Source: VRUE01 sp033856275 (GTDB lineage Bacteria > Actinomycetota > Thermoleophilia > Solirubrobacterales > 70-9). From it: a stretch of DNA of 63,350 nt. Shown in pieces: positions 1-7,564 of the stretch (position 1 is its first letter; each line of letters starts with the position of its first letter). The stretch is taken from NCBI GenBank assembly GCA_033856275.1, contig JAWVFJ010000042.1:1-63350 (forward strand). The letters are read 5' to 3'. Made by a program: the position numbers and the translations under genes. Below the pieces are notes generated by a model. It did no database searches. It was given only the letters and a program-made list of their open reading frames with translations, and had not been told where the DNA came from.

Positions 1-693
1 CACATCCTCACGATCGAGGATCCGATCGAGTTTCTGCACACCCACAAACGCTCGATCGTCAACAAGCGCGAGATCGGCTCCGACGCGCCCGACTTCGCGC
101 CGGGACTGCGAGCTGCTCTGCGCCAGGATCCCGACGTGATCCTGGTCGGCGAGATGCGCGACCTGGAGACGATCTCGACCGCACTGACCGCAGCCGAGAC
201 GGGCCACCTGGTCTTCGCGACGCTGCACACCCAGTCGACCGCCCAGACCGTCGACCGGATCATCGACGTCTTCCCGCCCGAGCAGCAGGGCCAGGTTCGC
301 ACCCAGCTCTCGATCGCCCTGCAGGGCATCGTCACCCAGCAGCTGCTGCCGACCAGCGACGGCCGTGGTCGCGTCGTCGCCACCGAGGTGCTGGTGCCGA
401 CGCCGGCTATCCGCAACCTGATTCGCGAGGGCAAGACGCACCAGATCTACGCCGCGGTGCAGACCTCCGGCGCGGTCGGGATGCAGACGATGGACGCCGA
501 CCTGGCGCGCCTGGTTCGCGCGGGACAGATCACCCGCTCGCTGGCCGAGCAACGGGCCTCGGTACCGGAGGAGCTCAAGCGCCTGCTCGGCGGTGAGGCG
601 GCCCATGCGCCAGCCGGAATGGTGGGGCTCGATGGTCGTGCCGCCGAGGAAGCCGCGGCGGCCGCGCAGCCCGTCTACACCCCGGGGGCCTAG
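1..693 (+). CDS. pilT: Type IV pilus retraction ATPase PilT, C-terminal part (5' end outside window)
   Basis: This is the C-terminal 230 residues of a hexameric secretion-type ATPase that powers pilus retraction at the inner face of the membrane. The frame is open from base 1, so the Walker A part lies upstream. Visible family motifs are TIEDPIEF (residues 4-11 of the fragment), the Walker B segment DPDVILVGE followed by MRDLETI, and the His box FATLHT. The run TPAIRNLIREGK and the GMQTMD segment are typical of PilT rather than the extension ATPase PilB, and the PilB zinc-binding four-cysteine motif is absent. It is followed 6 bp later by pilC, so the two are probably co-transcribed. Calling it PilT rather than PilB is inference from motifs. 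Confidence 0.9.
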   Translation, partial: HILTIEDPIEFLHTHKRSIVNKREIGSDAPDFAPGLRAALRQDPDVILVGEMRDLETISTALTAAETGHLVFATLHTQSTAQTVDRIIDVFPPEQQGQVRTQLSIALQGIVTQQLLPTSDGRGRVVATEVLVPTPAIRNLIREGKTHQIYAAVQTSGAVGMQTMDADLARLVRAGQITRSLAEQRASVPEELKRLLGGEAAHAPAGMVGLDGRAAEEAAAAAQPVYTPGA

Positions 694-699
694 CGCGCG

Positions 700-1944
700 A
701 TGGCCGGCGCCACTACATTTGCCTTTCGGGCCATGGATATGGCCGGTACGACTTCGGCCGGGGAGCTCGAGGCCGAGTCGAAGGCCTCAGTCAGCGAGCA
801 GCTGCGCCAGCGCGGCCTGATCGTCCTCGACGTCAGCGAGAAGTCCAATCCGCTGAAGATCGAGGACGTCTTCAATCGTTGGCAGGGCGTCGACATGCGA
901 GAACTGGCGATCTTCTCGCGCCAGTTCGCCACCCTGGTCGCTTCCGGAATGCCGATGCTGCGCACCCTTTACACGCTCGAGGAGCAGACCCAGGACGAGC
1001 AGATCAAAGCCGCGACTGCTGGCATCCGGGCCGATGTCGAGGCCGGCAGCACGCTTGAGGCGGCGATGGAGCGCCACCCCAAGGTCTTCGACCGCCTCTT
1101 TCGCGCCATGGTCCGTTCGGGCGAGCAGTCGGGCCGACTCGACGAGGCTATGGACCGGATCGCCTTCCAGGTCGAGAAGGCCGACGCTCTGCGTCGCCAG
1201 GTCAAATCGGCATTGATGTACCCGGCGCTGGTCTTCGGCTTCGCGGTCGTTGTGCTGGTCGCGATCGTCGTCTTCGTGATCCCGGTGTTCGTCGGCATCT
1301 TCAAAGAACTCGCCGAAGAACACCCCGAAGAAGCCGCTGGCCTGCCGGCGCCGACGCAGCTCTGTGTCGGCGTCTCCGATGCCCTCACCGGCTACTGGTT
1401 CCTGATCATCCCCGGCATAGCGCTCGCCTTTTTCGTCTTCTTCAAATGGAAGAAGACAGATCGTGGCCACGAGCTCTGGGACCGCTTCAAGCTGCGCATC
1501 CCGTTCAAGATCGGCGACGTGATCCAGAAGGTTGCGCTGGCGCGCTGGTCGCGCACCTTCTCGGGCGCCGTCTCCTCCGGGGTGCCGATGCTGCAGGCAA
1601 TCCAGCTGACCGGCCAGACGGCCGGCAACGTGGTGGTCGAGCAGTCGATGGAAGACGTCTACGCTTCCGTCAAGAGCGGCGGCTCGCTGGCCGGGCCGAT
1701 CGAGGAGAACCCAGTCTTTCCGCCGATGGTCGGTCACATGGTCGCCGTCGGCGAGGAGACCGGCCAGCTCGAGCACATGCTTACCAAGATCGCCGACTTC
1801 TACGAGACCGAGGTCGACGCCAAGGTCAAGGCGCTCACCGCTCTGATCGAGCCGGTGATGATCGTCTTCGTCGGCGGCATGGTCGGCTTCATCGTGATCT
1901 CGATGTACCTGCCGATGTTCAGCATCTACGAACACATCCGTTGA
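700..1944 (+). CDS. pilC: Type IV pilus inner-membrane platform protein PilC (T2SF family)
   Basis: The 414-residue length is normal for PilC/GspF, the polytopic platform that couples the cytoplasmic ATPases to pilin insertion and removal. Two repeated T2SSF domains are visible at roughly residues 65-190 and 270-395, each with the FSRQFATLVASG / WSRTFSGAVSSG type of opening. Strong hydrophobic segments lie near residues 168-195, 225-250 and 380-405. The start ATG sits just after the pilT stop with little room for a separate promoter. An AT-rich stretch of about 88 bp follows the stop, which may hold a promoter for the next gene. No anomalies are seen. Confidence 0.95.
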   Translation: MAGATTFAFRAMDMAGTTSAGELEAESKASVSEQLRQRGLIVLDVSEKSNPLKIEDVFNRWQGVDMRELAIFSRQFATLVASGMPMLRTLYTLEEQTQDEQIKAATAGIRADVEAGSTLEAAMERHPKVFDRLFRAMVRSGEQSGRLDEAMDRIAFQVEKADALRRQVKSALMYPALVFGFAVVVLVAIVVFVIPVFVGIFKELAEEHPEEAAGLPAPTQLCVGVSDALTGYWFLIIPGIALAFFVFFKWKKTDRGHELWDRFKLRIPFKIGDVIQKVALARWSRTFSGAVSSGVPMLQAIQLTGQTAGNVVVEQSMEDVYASVKSGGSLAGPIEENPVFPPMVGHMVAVGEETGQLEHMLTKIADFYETEVDAKVKALTALIEPVMIVFVGGMVGFIVISMYLPMFSIYEHIR

Positions 1945-2032
1945 GGACCGCGTACAGGGGAAGTATTTGTCTTCAGGCATTTTTAGTACTTGTAATTTTT
2001 CCCTGAGTAAGTAGGTTTTTCCATGTGTAAGC

Positions 2033-4846
2033 GTGGAGGCTTCCAAAACCTCACAAGGCGATCAACCCAGCCCTACCTGGTCAGGGCTGCTCAAATCCGC
2101 TGCGGCCAGCCTCGTTCCGGTCCTGATCACAGCTGGCAGCCTGATCGGCTTCGTGGCCTTCTCCGGCGCGGTGATCGTCTGGACCCGTTTTTCGGCTGCG
2201 GAGGTTCCCGCTGACCAGGCGGTGAATGCGGTTCCACGCGAAGAACTGGTCGCGATCGGCTCTTCGCTTTTGCTGCTGTTCGGCTTCTTCGGGGTGCTCG
2301 CGGTCGTGGCCGTGTTCCTGATTGACCGCGGTGGGCGGGTGACGCCTGGAATGAGTCGCGGGCTGCTGCTCTTGCTGGCCATCGAGGGTGTCGCGGCGAT
2401 CATGCTCGTCGAGGGAGGGGAGTGGCAGCGCAGGGTGCTGGCCGGCGAGCTGTTCGTTCTGCCGATGGCGGTGATTCTGTGGTCGACCTTTTCCGGCGGC
2501 TTTACCAAGCTCGACGAGACGAGCCTGGCGAAGCGAGGCGATAAGGAACGGGATGCGGTGTTGAGGAACCACGCGTTCCGCACTGACAAAAATAAGGACC
2601 CGATTGCCTTGTGTCTGTACCTGATCGTCCTCGCCGTCGTCGGCGGTGCGATCGGTGCCACCCTGCTCTCGATCGCCCTTGGTGCCCCGAGCTTGTATGC
2701 GTGGATGGTGAGCCTGGCAGCGCTGTCGGTAGTGCTGGGGCTCGCAGTCGTCTTCCGGGAGATCAGCTTTCACCGGCACCCCGCTCGCAAGGCCGAGGCC
2801 TTACAGGAGGAGCAAAGGAGAGTGGCCCGTGCGGAGAAACGGAAACGGGAAGAGAGCTTGGTCAGCGGCCCGCCGCTGGCCTCGCTCAAGCTGAAACCGA
2901 AACCGCGCGAGGAGGAGGAGGAGCGCAGGCCGCCGCGCTTCGGGCTCGAAGGAAGCGGCATCGCCCTCGTGGGTTTGATGCTCCTGCTTGCAGCGGCGGG
3001 GCCGTCGTTCGCTCTGGAACGGTGGTGGTTGGCCGCTTCGCTGGGGTCCGCGATCATCCTCGGAGCTGGTCTTTGGAGGATCGCCTCCCTGGCCAACGCG
3101 CGCTTCATGTGGTACGGCCTTGCGGTCTTCATCTCGGTGCCCCTCTTCGGCACGTTGACCGCGATGGCGCGCAACATCGAAGACCCGCAAGTGCAGCCGA
3201 TGGCCCTGATCCGCAACACGGACGGGCCCGACGAAGCGATCCAGGGTCTCTACGTGACGGAAGCCGACGACCGCATCTACTTCGCCACCGTAGCGACGGA
3301 AGGCTGTACGAAAGACCTCTCGCCCCACAGTGGCAGGCTGCTCTGGGTGCCGAAAGCGGAAGTGGTGGCAATGACGGTGGGGCCGTCTCAGGATGTCGAG
3401 GATGCCGCCAACTCAGCGCTTGAAATGGCCTTTGCGCTGACGCCGGGATCGGGCGTCCCCGGCGGTGGTCAGGCGGCCCCAAGCGCTGCCGAAGGCCAGG
3501 CGGGTGCTGCTGTCGCTCTGGACAAACGCCTCGAAGGCGTCGGCGCGGCCGTCCGCCCCAACTTCGGCCTGGGCCTCAGCCTGGTGCCCCCAGATGCGTC
3601 GCCAGGCGACGTTGTCACCCTGCGGATGAGCCTGCCGAATCCTCACGGCAACGTTGATGGATTCGGGCCGAAACGCAAAGGGCGGACGCTACGACTGGGG
3701 GGTGTCCCGGCGCCGATCCTCAGAGAGAGGGTCGATAAGGCCGAGGGTGCGGAATTCGTCAAGACGAGTGACGGCAAGGTGCTGGCCCTGGACAAGGAAG
3801 GCGTCTACGGTCGGGGCGAAAAGGGGGGTTTCTATCTGATCGAAAATCTCTCCACCTACTACCGCAGGAGGTTCCTCAGGCTCAGCGACAGCTTCGGCGC
3901 CAAGGTGGAAGGCAAATCGCACGCGCGCAGCGGCTCCTACCTCGCGTTGCGAGGCAAAGGCGGGGAAGGAGAAGGCGAGCAGGCAATCCTCTTAGAAGGG
4001 CAAACCGTTGTTCTCAAGTCGGGCGAGGAGGTTGGGCTCAAAAGCTACCTTCTGCGCCAGGCCTGGCACGAAGATCACATCAAGTTCCGCGTCCCAGACG
4101 ATGCGTCCTCGGGGACGGTTTCAGTCGAGTGCAAGCAACTCGCCGGGCAGCCAGTGCTGCACGTGGCACGTCCACCCACGGCCAGGATCGCGGTTCGAAT
4201 GCGAGCGGGCTCCCGGCGCGTCTCCTTCGACGGCACCCGCTCGAGTGATGACGGCAGGATCGTCTCTCGTCGCTGGGAGATCGAAGGGCACGTACGAGGT
4301 GGGGGGTCACTGGTTTCGCTGGACCTGCCGCCACGCCGCAGTCCTTACTCGGTGCGGTTGGTCGTGACCGACGATGACCATCAGTCCGACAGTGCCCGGG
4401 TGCGCCTGTTGCGCCTGCCGGCATCGTTGTTTGGTTTCGACAAAGAAAAGCCGGAAGACAGCGAGGCCGTTAAGCGCATCAGCAGGGTTCTGAGCAAGGC
4501 GGTACGAAGCGAAGCACCAACAGCAGTAGAGCTCGATGGTCACACCGACGATGTCGGGCGCAGCTCTTACAACCTGGGCCTGTCGCTGCGCCGAGCCGAG
4601 AGGGTGCGCAAAGAGTTGCTGGTTGGAAGCTCTTCGAGGACTGGAGTGGAAGGTTCGGTGCCAGTCGCTCTGCACGCCTTCGGCGAGAACTGTCCTCTCG
4701 ATCGGCGCCATGGCCGGTCGCGGGTCAATCGTCGTGTGGAAGTCTTCATCCTCGGCCCCGGCACTGCCGTCGCTCCCCGGCGGGGATGTCACGCCGGCAA
4801 AGAGGCGGACGCCAGTTGGCTGCCAGAGCCTCTGCCTCCGCCGTAA
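2033..4846 (+). CDS. Polytopic membrane protein with C-terminal OmpA-like peptidoglycan-binding domain
   Basis: This 937-residue protein is not one I recognise as a named family. About nine hydrophobic segments are visible near residues 25-52, 73-97, 108-125, 137-153, 190-218, 222-241, 309-328, 331-351 and 358-378. A highly charged cytoplasmic-type linker rich in E, K and R lies at about 245-302. The remaining 550 residues should be outside the membrane. They include a PKD-like stretch (RIVSRRWEI ... VVTDDD) and, near 790-915, an OmpA-like domain with LDGHTDDVG, LSLRRAERV and SRVNRRVEVF. OmpA-like domains bind peptidoglycan, so a wall anchor or envelope scaffold for the pilus machine is a reasonable inference from its place between pilC and pilA. 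The GTG start has no clear ribosome site, so the exact N-terminus is uncertain. Confidence 0.75.
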   Translation: MEASKTSQGDQPSPTWSGLLKSAAASLVPVLITAGSLIGFVAFSGAVIVWTRFSAAEVPADQAVNAVPREELVAIGSSLLLLFGFFGVLAVVAVFLIDRGGRVTPGMSRGLLLLLAIEGVAAIMLVEGGEWQRRVLAGELFVLPMAVILWSTFSGGFTKLDETSLAKRGDKERDAVLRNHAFRTDKNKDPIALCLYLIVLAVVGGAIGATLLSIALGAPSLYAWMVSLAALSVVLGLAVVFREISFHRHPARKAEALQEEQRRVARAEKRKREESLVSGPPLASLKLKPKPREEEEERRPPRFGLEGSGIALVGLMLLLAAAGPSFALERWWLAASLGSAIILGAGLWRIASLANARFMWYGLAVFISVPLFGTLTAMARNIEDPQVQPMALIRNTDGPDEAIQGLYVTEADDRIYFATVATEGCTKDLSPHSGRLLWVPKAEVVAMTVGPSQDVEDAANSALEMAFALTPGSGVPGGGQAAPSAAEGQAGAAVALDKRLEGVGAAVRPNFGLGLSLVPPDASPGDVVTLRMSLPNPHGNVDGFGPKRKGRTLRLGGVPAPILRERVDKAEGAEFVKTSDGKVLALDKEGVYGRGEKGGFYLIENLSTYYRRRFLRLSDSFGAKVEGKSHARSGSYLALRGKGGEGEGEQAILLEGQTVVLKSGEEVGLKSYLLRQAWHEDHIKFRVPDDASSGTVSVECKQLAGQPVLHVARPPTARIAVRMRAGSRRVSFDGTRSSDDGRIVSRRWEIEGHVRGGGSLVSLDLPPRRSPYSVRLVVTDDDHQSDSARVRLLRLPASLFGFDKEKPEDSEAVKRISRVLSKAVRSEAPTAVELDGHTDDVGRSSYNLGLSLRRAERVRKELLVGSSSRTGVEGSVPVALHAFGENCPLDRRHGRSRVNRRVEVFILGPGTAVAPRRGCHAGKEADASWLPEPLPPP

Positions 4847-4903
4847 CTCGTGGCGGAGGTTGACCGGTTATCCCGTGGTTTTGGCCTAGAACCCTGACTT
4901 TTC

Positions 4904-4979
4904 GCCAGATGAAGCCCTAGTTTCGGGGATTAAGGGATCTGGCAGGTGGTCGATTAGGGGAGGGTGATGAATCTGCCAG
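4904..4979 (+). promoter_or_regulatory. Mutually exclusive stem-loops upstream of the pilA riboswitch
   Basis: GCCAGAT at 4904-4910 can pair perfectly with ATCTGGC at 4937-4943. CTGGCAG at 4939-4945 can instead pair perfectly with CTGCCAG at 4973-4979. The two 7-bp stems share bases 4939-4943, so only one can form at a time. They sit between the stop of the OmpA-domain gene and the c-di-GMP aptamer. They could be a terminator for the upstream gene, a processing site or part of the switch; the sequence does not say which. Confidence 0.3.
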
Positions 4980-4981
4980 TG

Positions 4982-5069
4982 CCTCGGTGCAAAAGGCAAA
5001 CCCGCCGTGAGGTGGGGGCGCAAAGCCAACGGGGCTCTTTCACAGGAGCCGGCCGGGCTACCACCGGGG
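4982..5069 (+). ncRNA. GEMM-I (c-di-GMP class I) riboswitch aptamer upstream of pilA
   Basis: The aptamer can be folded by eye. P1 is CCTCGGTG (4982-4989) with CACCGGGG (5062-5069), eight pairs including one G-U. The conserved core GGCAAACC is at 4995-5002 and the partner GCGCAAAGCC at 5018-5027. The P2 stem CCCGCC (5001-5006) pairs with GGTGGG (5011-5016) across a GTGA GNRA tetraloop. P3 is CGG/CCG (5030-5032/5053-5055) plus GGCTC/GAGCC (5033-5037/5046-5050). By alignment from memory to the Vibrio Vc2 aptamer, G4995 corresponds to G20, the base that favours c-di-GMP over cAMP-GMP. The pilA start follows 70 bases downstream, so c-di-GMP very probably sets pilin expression. Confidence 0.9.
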
Positions 5070-5121
5070 TCGACAGACACCACGTGGCTGCAACGCGACG
5101 GGGCTCTGGCGAAAACGATAG

Positions 5122-5135
5122 GACCACAGGAGGTC
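5122..5135 (+). promoter_or_regulatory. Ribosome binding site of pilA inside a small hairpin
   Basis: A full AGGAGG ribosome site lies at 5128-5133, six bases before the pilA ATG at 5140. GACC (5122-5125) can pair with GGTC (5132-5135), placing the site in the loop and right arm of a 4-bp hairpin. This could be the expression platform of the riboswitch, controlling translation, but the stem is short and may not matter. Confidence 0.4.
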
Positions 5136-5139
5136 ACTA

Positions 5140-5613
5140 ATGTTTCTCCAGAATCTCCGGGCCAAGGTTGGCGCCCGGCTCAACGGTGACAAGGAGGCCG
5201 GTTTCACGCTGATCGAGCTCCTTGTCGTCATGCTGATCCTCGGCATCCTCGCCGCGATCGCCCTGCCCGCTTTCTTCAATCAGAAGGAAAAGGCCGGCGA
5301 CGCCAAGGCCAAGGAGGGCGCGCATACGACACAGGTCGCACTCGAGACTTACGCGACCGACAACGGCGGCTCCTATCTCGGCGCCACCGTGGCTGGGCTC
5401 AAGAAAATTGAGCCGACGGTGCCGAACGAATCCGCCGAAGCAGGTAAAGAAGGGATCCTGCTGACCGGACTGGCCATCAACAAATACACGATTGAATCGA
5501 CCTCTTCGAACGCCCACACGTTCAAAATCGCCAACTCCGAAGGCACGATGACTTACAAATGTACGCCGAAAGAAAAAGGCGGCTGCCCCGCTTCTGAAGA
5601 CTGGAGCAAATAG
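5140..5613 (+). CDS. pilA: Major type IV pilin PilA
   Basis: A 157-residue prepilin with a class III leader of 21 residues ending in Gly, followed by mature FTLIELLVVM with the expected Glu at +5 and a hydrophobic helix to about residue 46. PilD would cleave after the Gly and methylate the new N-terminal Phe. The globular domain has two cysteines near the C-terminus (YKCTPKEKGGCP), a likely disulfide loop. The start is set by the AGGAGG six bases upstream. The gene lies directly under a c-di-GMP riboswitch and is followed by a strong hairpin, a layout that suits a highly expressed monocistron. Its size and position in the locus suggest it is the major subunit. Confidence 0.95.
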   Translation: MFLQNLRAKVGARLNGDKEAGFTLIELLVVMLILGILAAIALPAFFNQKEKAGDAKAKEGAHTTQVALETYATDNGGSYLGATVAGLKKIEPTVPNESAEAGKEGILLTGLAINKYTIESTSSNAHTFKIANSEGTMTYKCTPKEKGGCPASEDWSK

Positions 5614-5663
5614 TCACCTAGTCGCAACGCTTAGCTATGCCTAAGCCAAGCGAAAACGCTGCC

Positions 5664-5692
5664 GAGGGGCGGGCCATGCTGGCCCGTCCCTC
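5664..5692 (+). terminator. Strong hairpin after pilA, probable terminator or attenuator
   Basis: Twelve pairs form between GAGGGGCGGGCC (5664-5675) and GGCCCGTCCCTC (5681-5692), with one G-U and a five-base loop. A T-rich but interrupted stretch follows (GTGTTTATTCAGTTTTG). It lies 50 bases after the pilA stop. The loop holds the ATG at 5676 that is the likeliest start of the next gene, so readthrough and translation of that gene would both be affected. Confidence 0.6.
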
Positions 5693-6749
5693 GCTGTGTT
5701 TATTCAGTTTTGTCGTCGCGTTGCTCATCGCGGCAGTCGGCACTTCGACTGCCAGTGCGGCACAGCTCGAAACTCTCCTGCTAACTAAAACCAGCCCGAC
5801 CTCGAGCGAAGCCATACCGGCCAATTCGACCACGCCCCTCGTCTTCGGAGGAGAAGAAGGCGTGATCATCTCCGTCGTCCATTTCGGACCCATCAGTCGG
5901 GCGCCGATCACCTCGGGAAGCCAAAACCCAGCCAACGAAATCGCGATCTACGCGAACCCGTCCTGTACAGGGGAACCGCTCAACACCGGCACCCTCGAAG
6001 AGCTGGAACAGAAAGGCATCCAGGTAACGGTGCCCCAGGATGCGCGGACCACGCTCTATGCCACCCAGTCCGATCCCGACGGGATCGACCAGACTTCAAA
6101 ATGTCCAACGGTCGGACTGGACTACTGGGAGAGCTCAAAACCGGTAACGCCACCGGTCAAACCGCCGCCGTCAGGGCAGCCGGATGAACGGCCAGGCTCG
6201 AGCAATGCACCCGTTGCGCCACGTCTCCACACCGTGCCCAGCGGCCGTGCGAACAACAACTCCCCCCGAATCGTTGGGTCGGCTCCCGGTGCCGAGCGGG
6301 TGAAGATCTTCGCCACGGTGAACTGCAGTGGAGCGCCAGTAGCGAATGTTTCCGCGGCCGAACTCGGAGCAGGGGTCACCGCGCACGTCGCCGACAACTC
6401 GGTCACCGACTTCGCCGGCATATCGGTCGCCGGTGGCAAGCAGTCCTTCTGCTCGCCGCCCGCCACCTACATCGAGGACTCGACGCCTCCCCGCACGCGC
6501 ATCACCATGGCCCCTGGAACCAAGACCCGCCGGCATAAGGCGGTCTTCCGCTTTACCGACACCAGCGAAGATCCGCTCACCACCTCCTTCCAGTGCAAGG
6601 TCGACAACCACAGGTGGAAGCCCTGCCACTCGCCGTTCAAGCTGCGCCACTTGAAGTTCCATCGCTATGTCCTCCAGGTGCGCGGTACGGACGAGATCGG
6701 CAACGCCGAGACGAAGCCCGCCAAGCGCAGCTTCAAGGTCATCCACTAG
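5676..6749 (+). CDS. Secreted protein with repeated Ig-like/cysteine-containing domains
   Basis: The reading frame opens at 5637, but ATG 5676 is preferred because GAGGGG lies six bases before it and the signal peptide then starts cleanly (about residues 1-29, ending near ASA/AQL). The mature protein has two related domains with a single Cys near 'SCTGEP' and 'NCSGAP', a proline-rich linker (VTPPVKPPPSG), and a C-terminal domain beginning RTRITMAP with the pattern CKVD...WKPCHSPF. This C-terminal module is common in secreted proteins of Thermoleophilia. No function is known to me. Its place between pilA and pilD suggests a surface or pilus-associated adhesin, which is inference only. Confidence 0.7.
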   Translation: MLARPSLCLFSFVVALLIAAVGTSTASAAQLETLLLTKTSPTSSEAIPANSTTPLVFGGEEGVIISVVHFGPISRAPITSGSQNPANEIAIYANPSCTGEPLNTGTLEELEQKGIQVTVPQDARTTLYATQSDPDGIDQTSKCPTVGLDYWESSKPVTPPVKPPPSGQPDERPGSSNAPVAPRLHTVPSGRANNNSPRIVGSAPGAERVKIFATVNCSGAPVANVSAAELGAGVTAHVADNSVTDFAGISVAGGKQSFCSPPATYIEDSTPPRTRITMAPGTKTRRHKAVFRFTDTSEDPLTTSFQCKVDNHRWKPCHSPFKLRHLKFHRYVLQVRGTDEIGNAETKPAKRSFKVIH

Positions 6750-6770
6750 CTCGGGTAGAACTTCCGGCCG

Positions 6771-7517
6771 ATGGTCGGTGTCGTCCTCATCGCATTCCTG
6801 GCGGGCCTTGCCACGGGCAGCTTTGCCACTGCGGTTGCCCATCGGATTCCGCGCGGAATCTCGATCGCGTTCGCTCGGTCGCAGTGCCCGGCATGTGGGG
6901 CGCGGATCGCCGCCTATGACAACGTGCCGCTGTTCTCCTGGCTACAGCTTCGCGGCAGGGCGCGTTGCTGCGGCGCTCGGATCTCGCCGCGCTACCCGCT
7001 GACGGAGCTCGCGGTCGGCGCGCTCTTCGCCGCCACGGTGCTCGTCTACAGGCACGACGCCGTCGAAGCGGCGATCGGCCTGGTCTTTGTCGCTGTTCTA
7101 GCCGTTGTGACGCTCACCGACCTCGAGCAGCGAATCATCCCCAACAAGGTCCTGATCGTCGGGGCGGTGCTATGCGTCGCGATCGCCGCTCCTGCGGATC
7201 CGGGCAGTTTGGCGGAGAGGGCCATAGCTGCCGCTGCGGCGGGAGGCGTTTTCTTTCTCGTTGCCCTCGCCTATCCGGCGGGTATGGGCCTGGGCGATGT
7301 GAAGCTGGCCGCAACGATGGGCCTTTTCCTCGGTCGCGCTGTGGCACCCGCAATACTCGCCGCGCTTCTCGCGGGGAGTCTCGTCGGCCTCGTTTTGATC
7401 ACCCGTCACGGATCGCGAGCCCGCAAAATGGCGATCCCGTTTGGTCCCTTTCTGGCCCTGGGGGGCATCGTCGGCCTCCTCGCGGGCGACCAGCTGGTCG
7501 ACCTTTACCTCGGTTAG
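6771..7517 (+). CDS. pilD: Prepilin peptidase / N-methyltransferase PilD (A24 family)
   Basis: This 248-residue integral membrane aspartic protease cleaves prepilin leaders after Gly and methylates the new N-terminus. The N-terminal cytoplasmic loop keeps the zinc cysteines (CPAC near residues 42-45 and a CC pair near 66-67). The two catalytic aspartates lie in TDLEQRIIPN (near residue 116) and GMGLGDVKL (near 175). About seven hydrophobic segments are present. Substrates in this window would be PilA and the minor pilins on the other strand. It ends the + strand pilus group; the - strand operon converges on it 47 bp away. Confidence 0.95.
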   Translation: MVGVVLIAFLAGLATGSFATAVAHRIPRGISIAFARSQCPACGARIAAYDNVPLFSWLQLRGRARCCGARISPRYPLTELAVGALFAATVLVYRHDAVEAAIGLVFVAVLAVVTLTDLEQRIIPNKVLIVGAVLCVAIAAPADPGSLAERAIAAAAAGGVFFLVALAYPAGMGLGDVKLAATMGLFLGRAVAPAILAALLAGSLVGLVLITRHGSRARKMAIPFGPFLALGGIVGLLAGDQLVDLYLG

Positions 7518-7564
7518 AGACCCATCCAGTGCTTCCGTCGCGACGGCACGCTGCCCGCCAGGGC

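Noticed and set aside
4982..5069. cAMP-GMP (GEMM-Ib) specificity of the riboswitch
   Set aside because: The base aligned with position 20 is G rather than A, which favours c-di-GMP; alignment is by eye, so this is a preference rather than proof.
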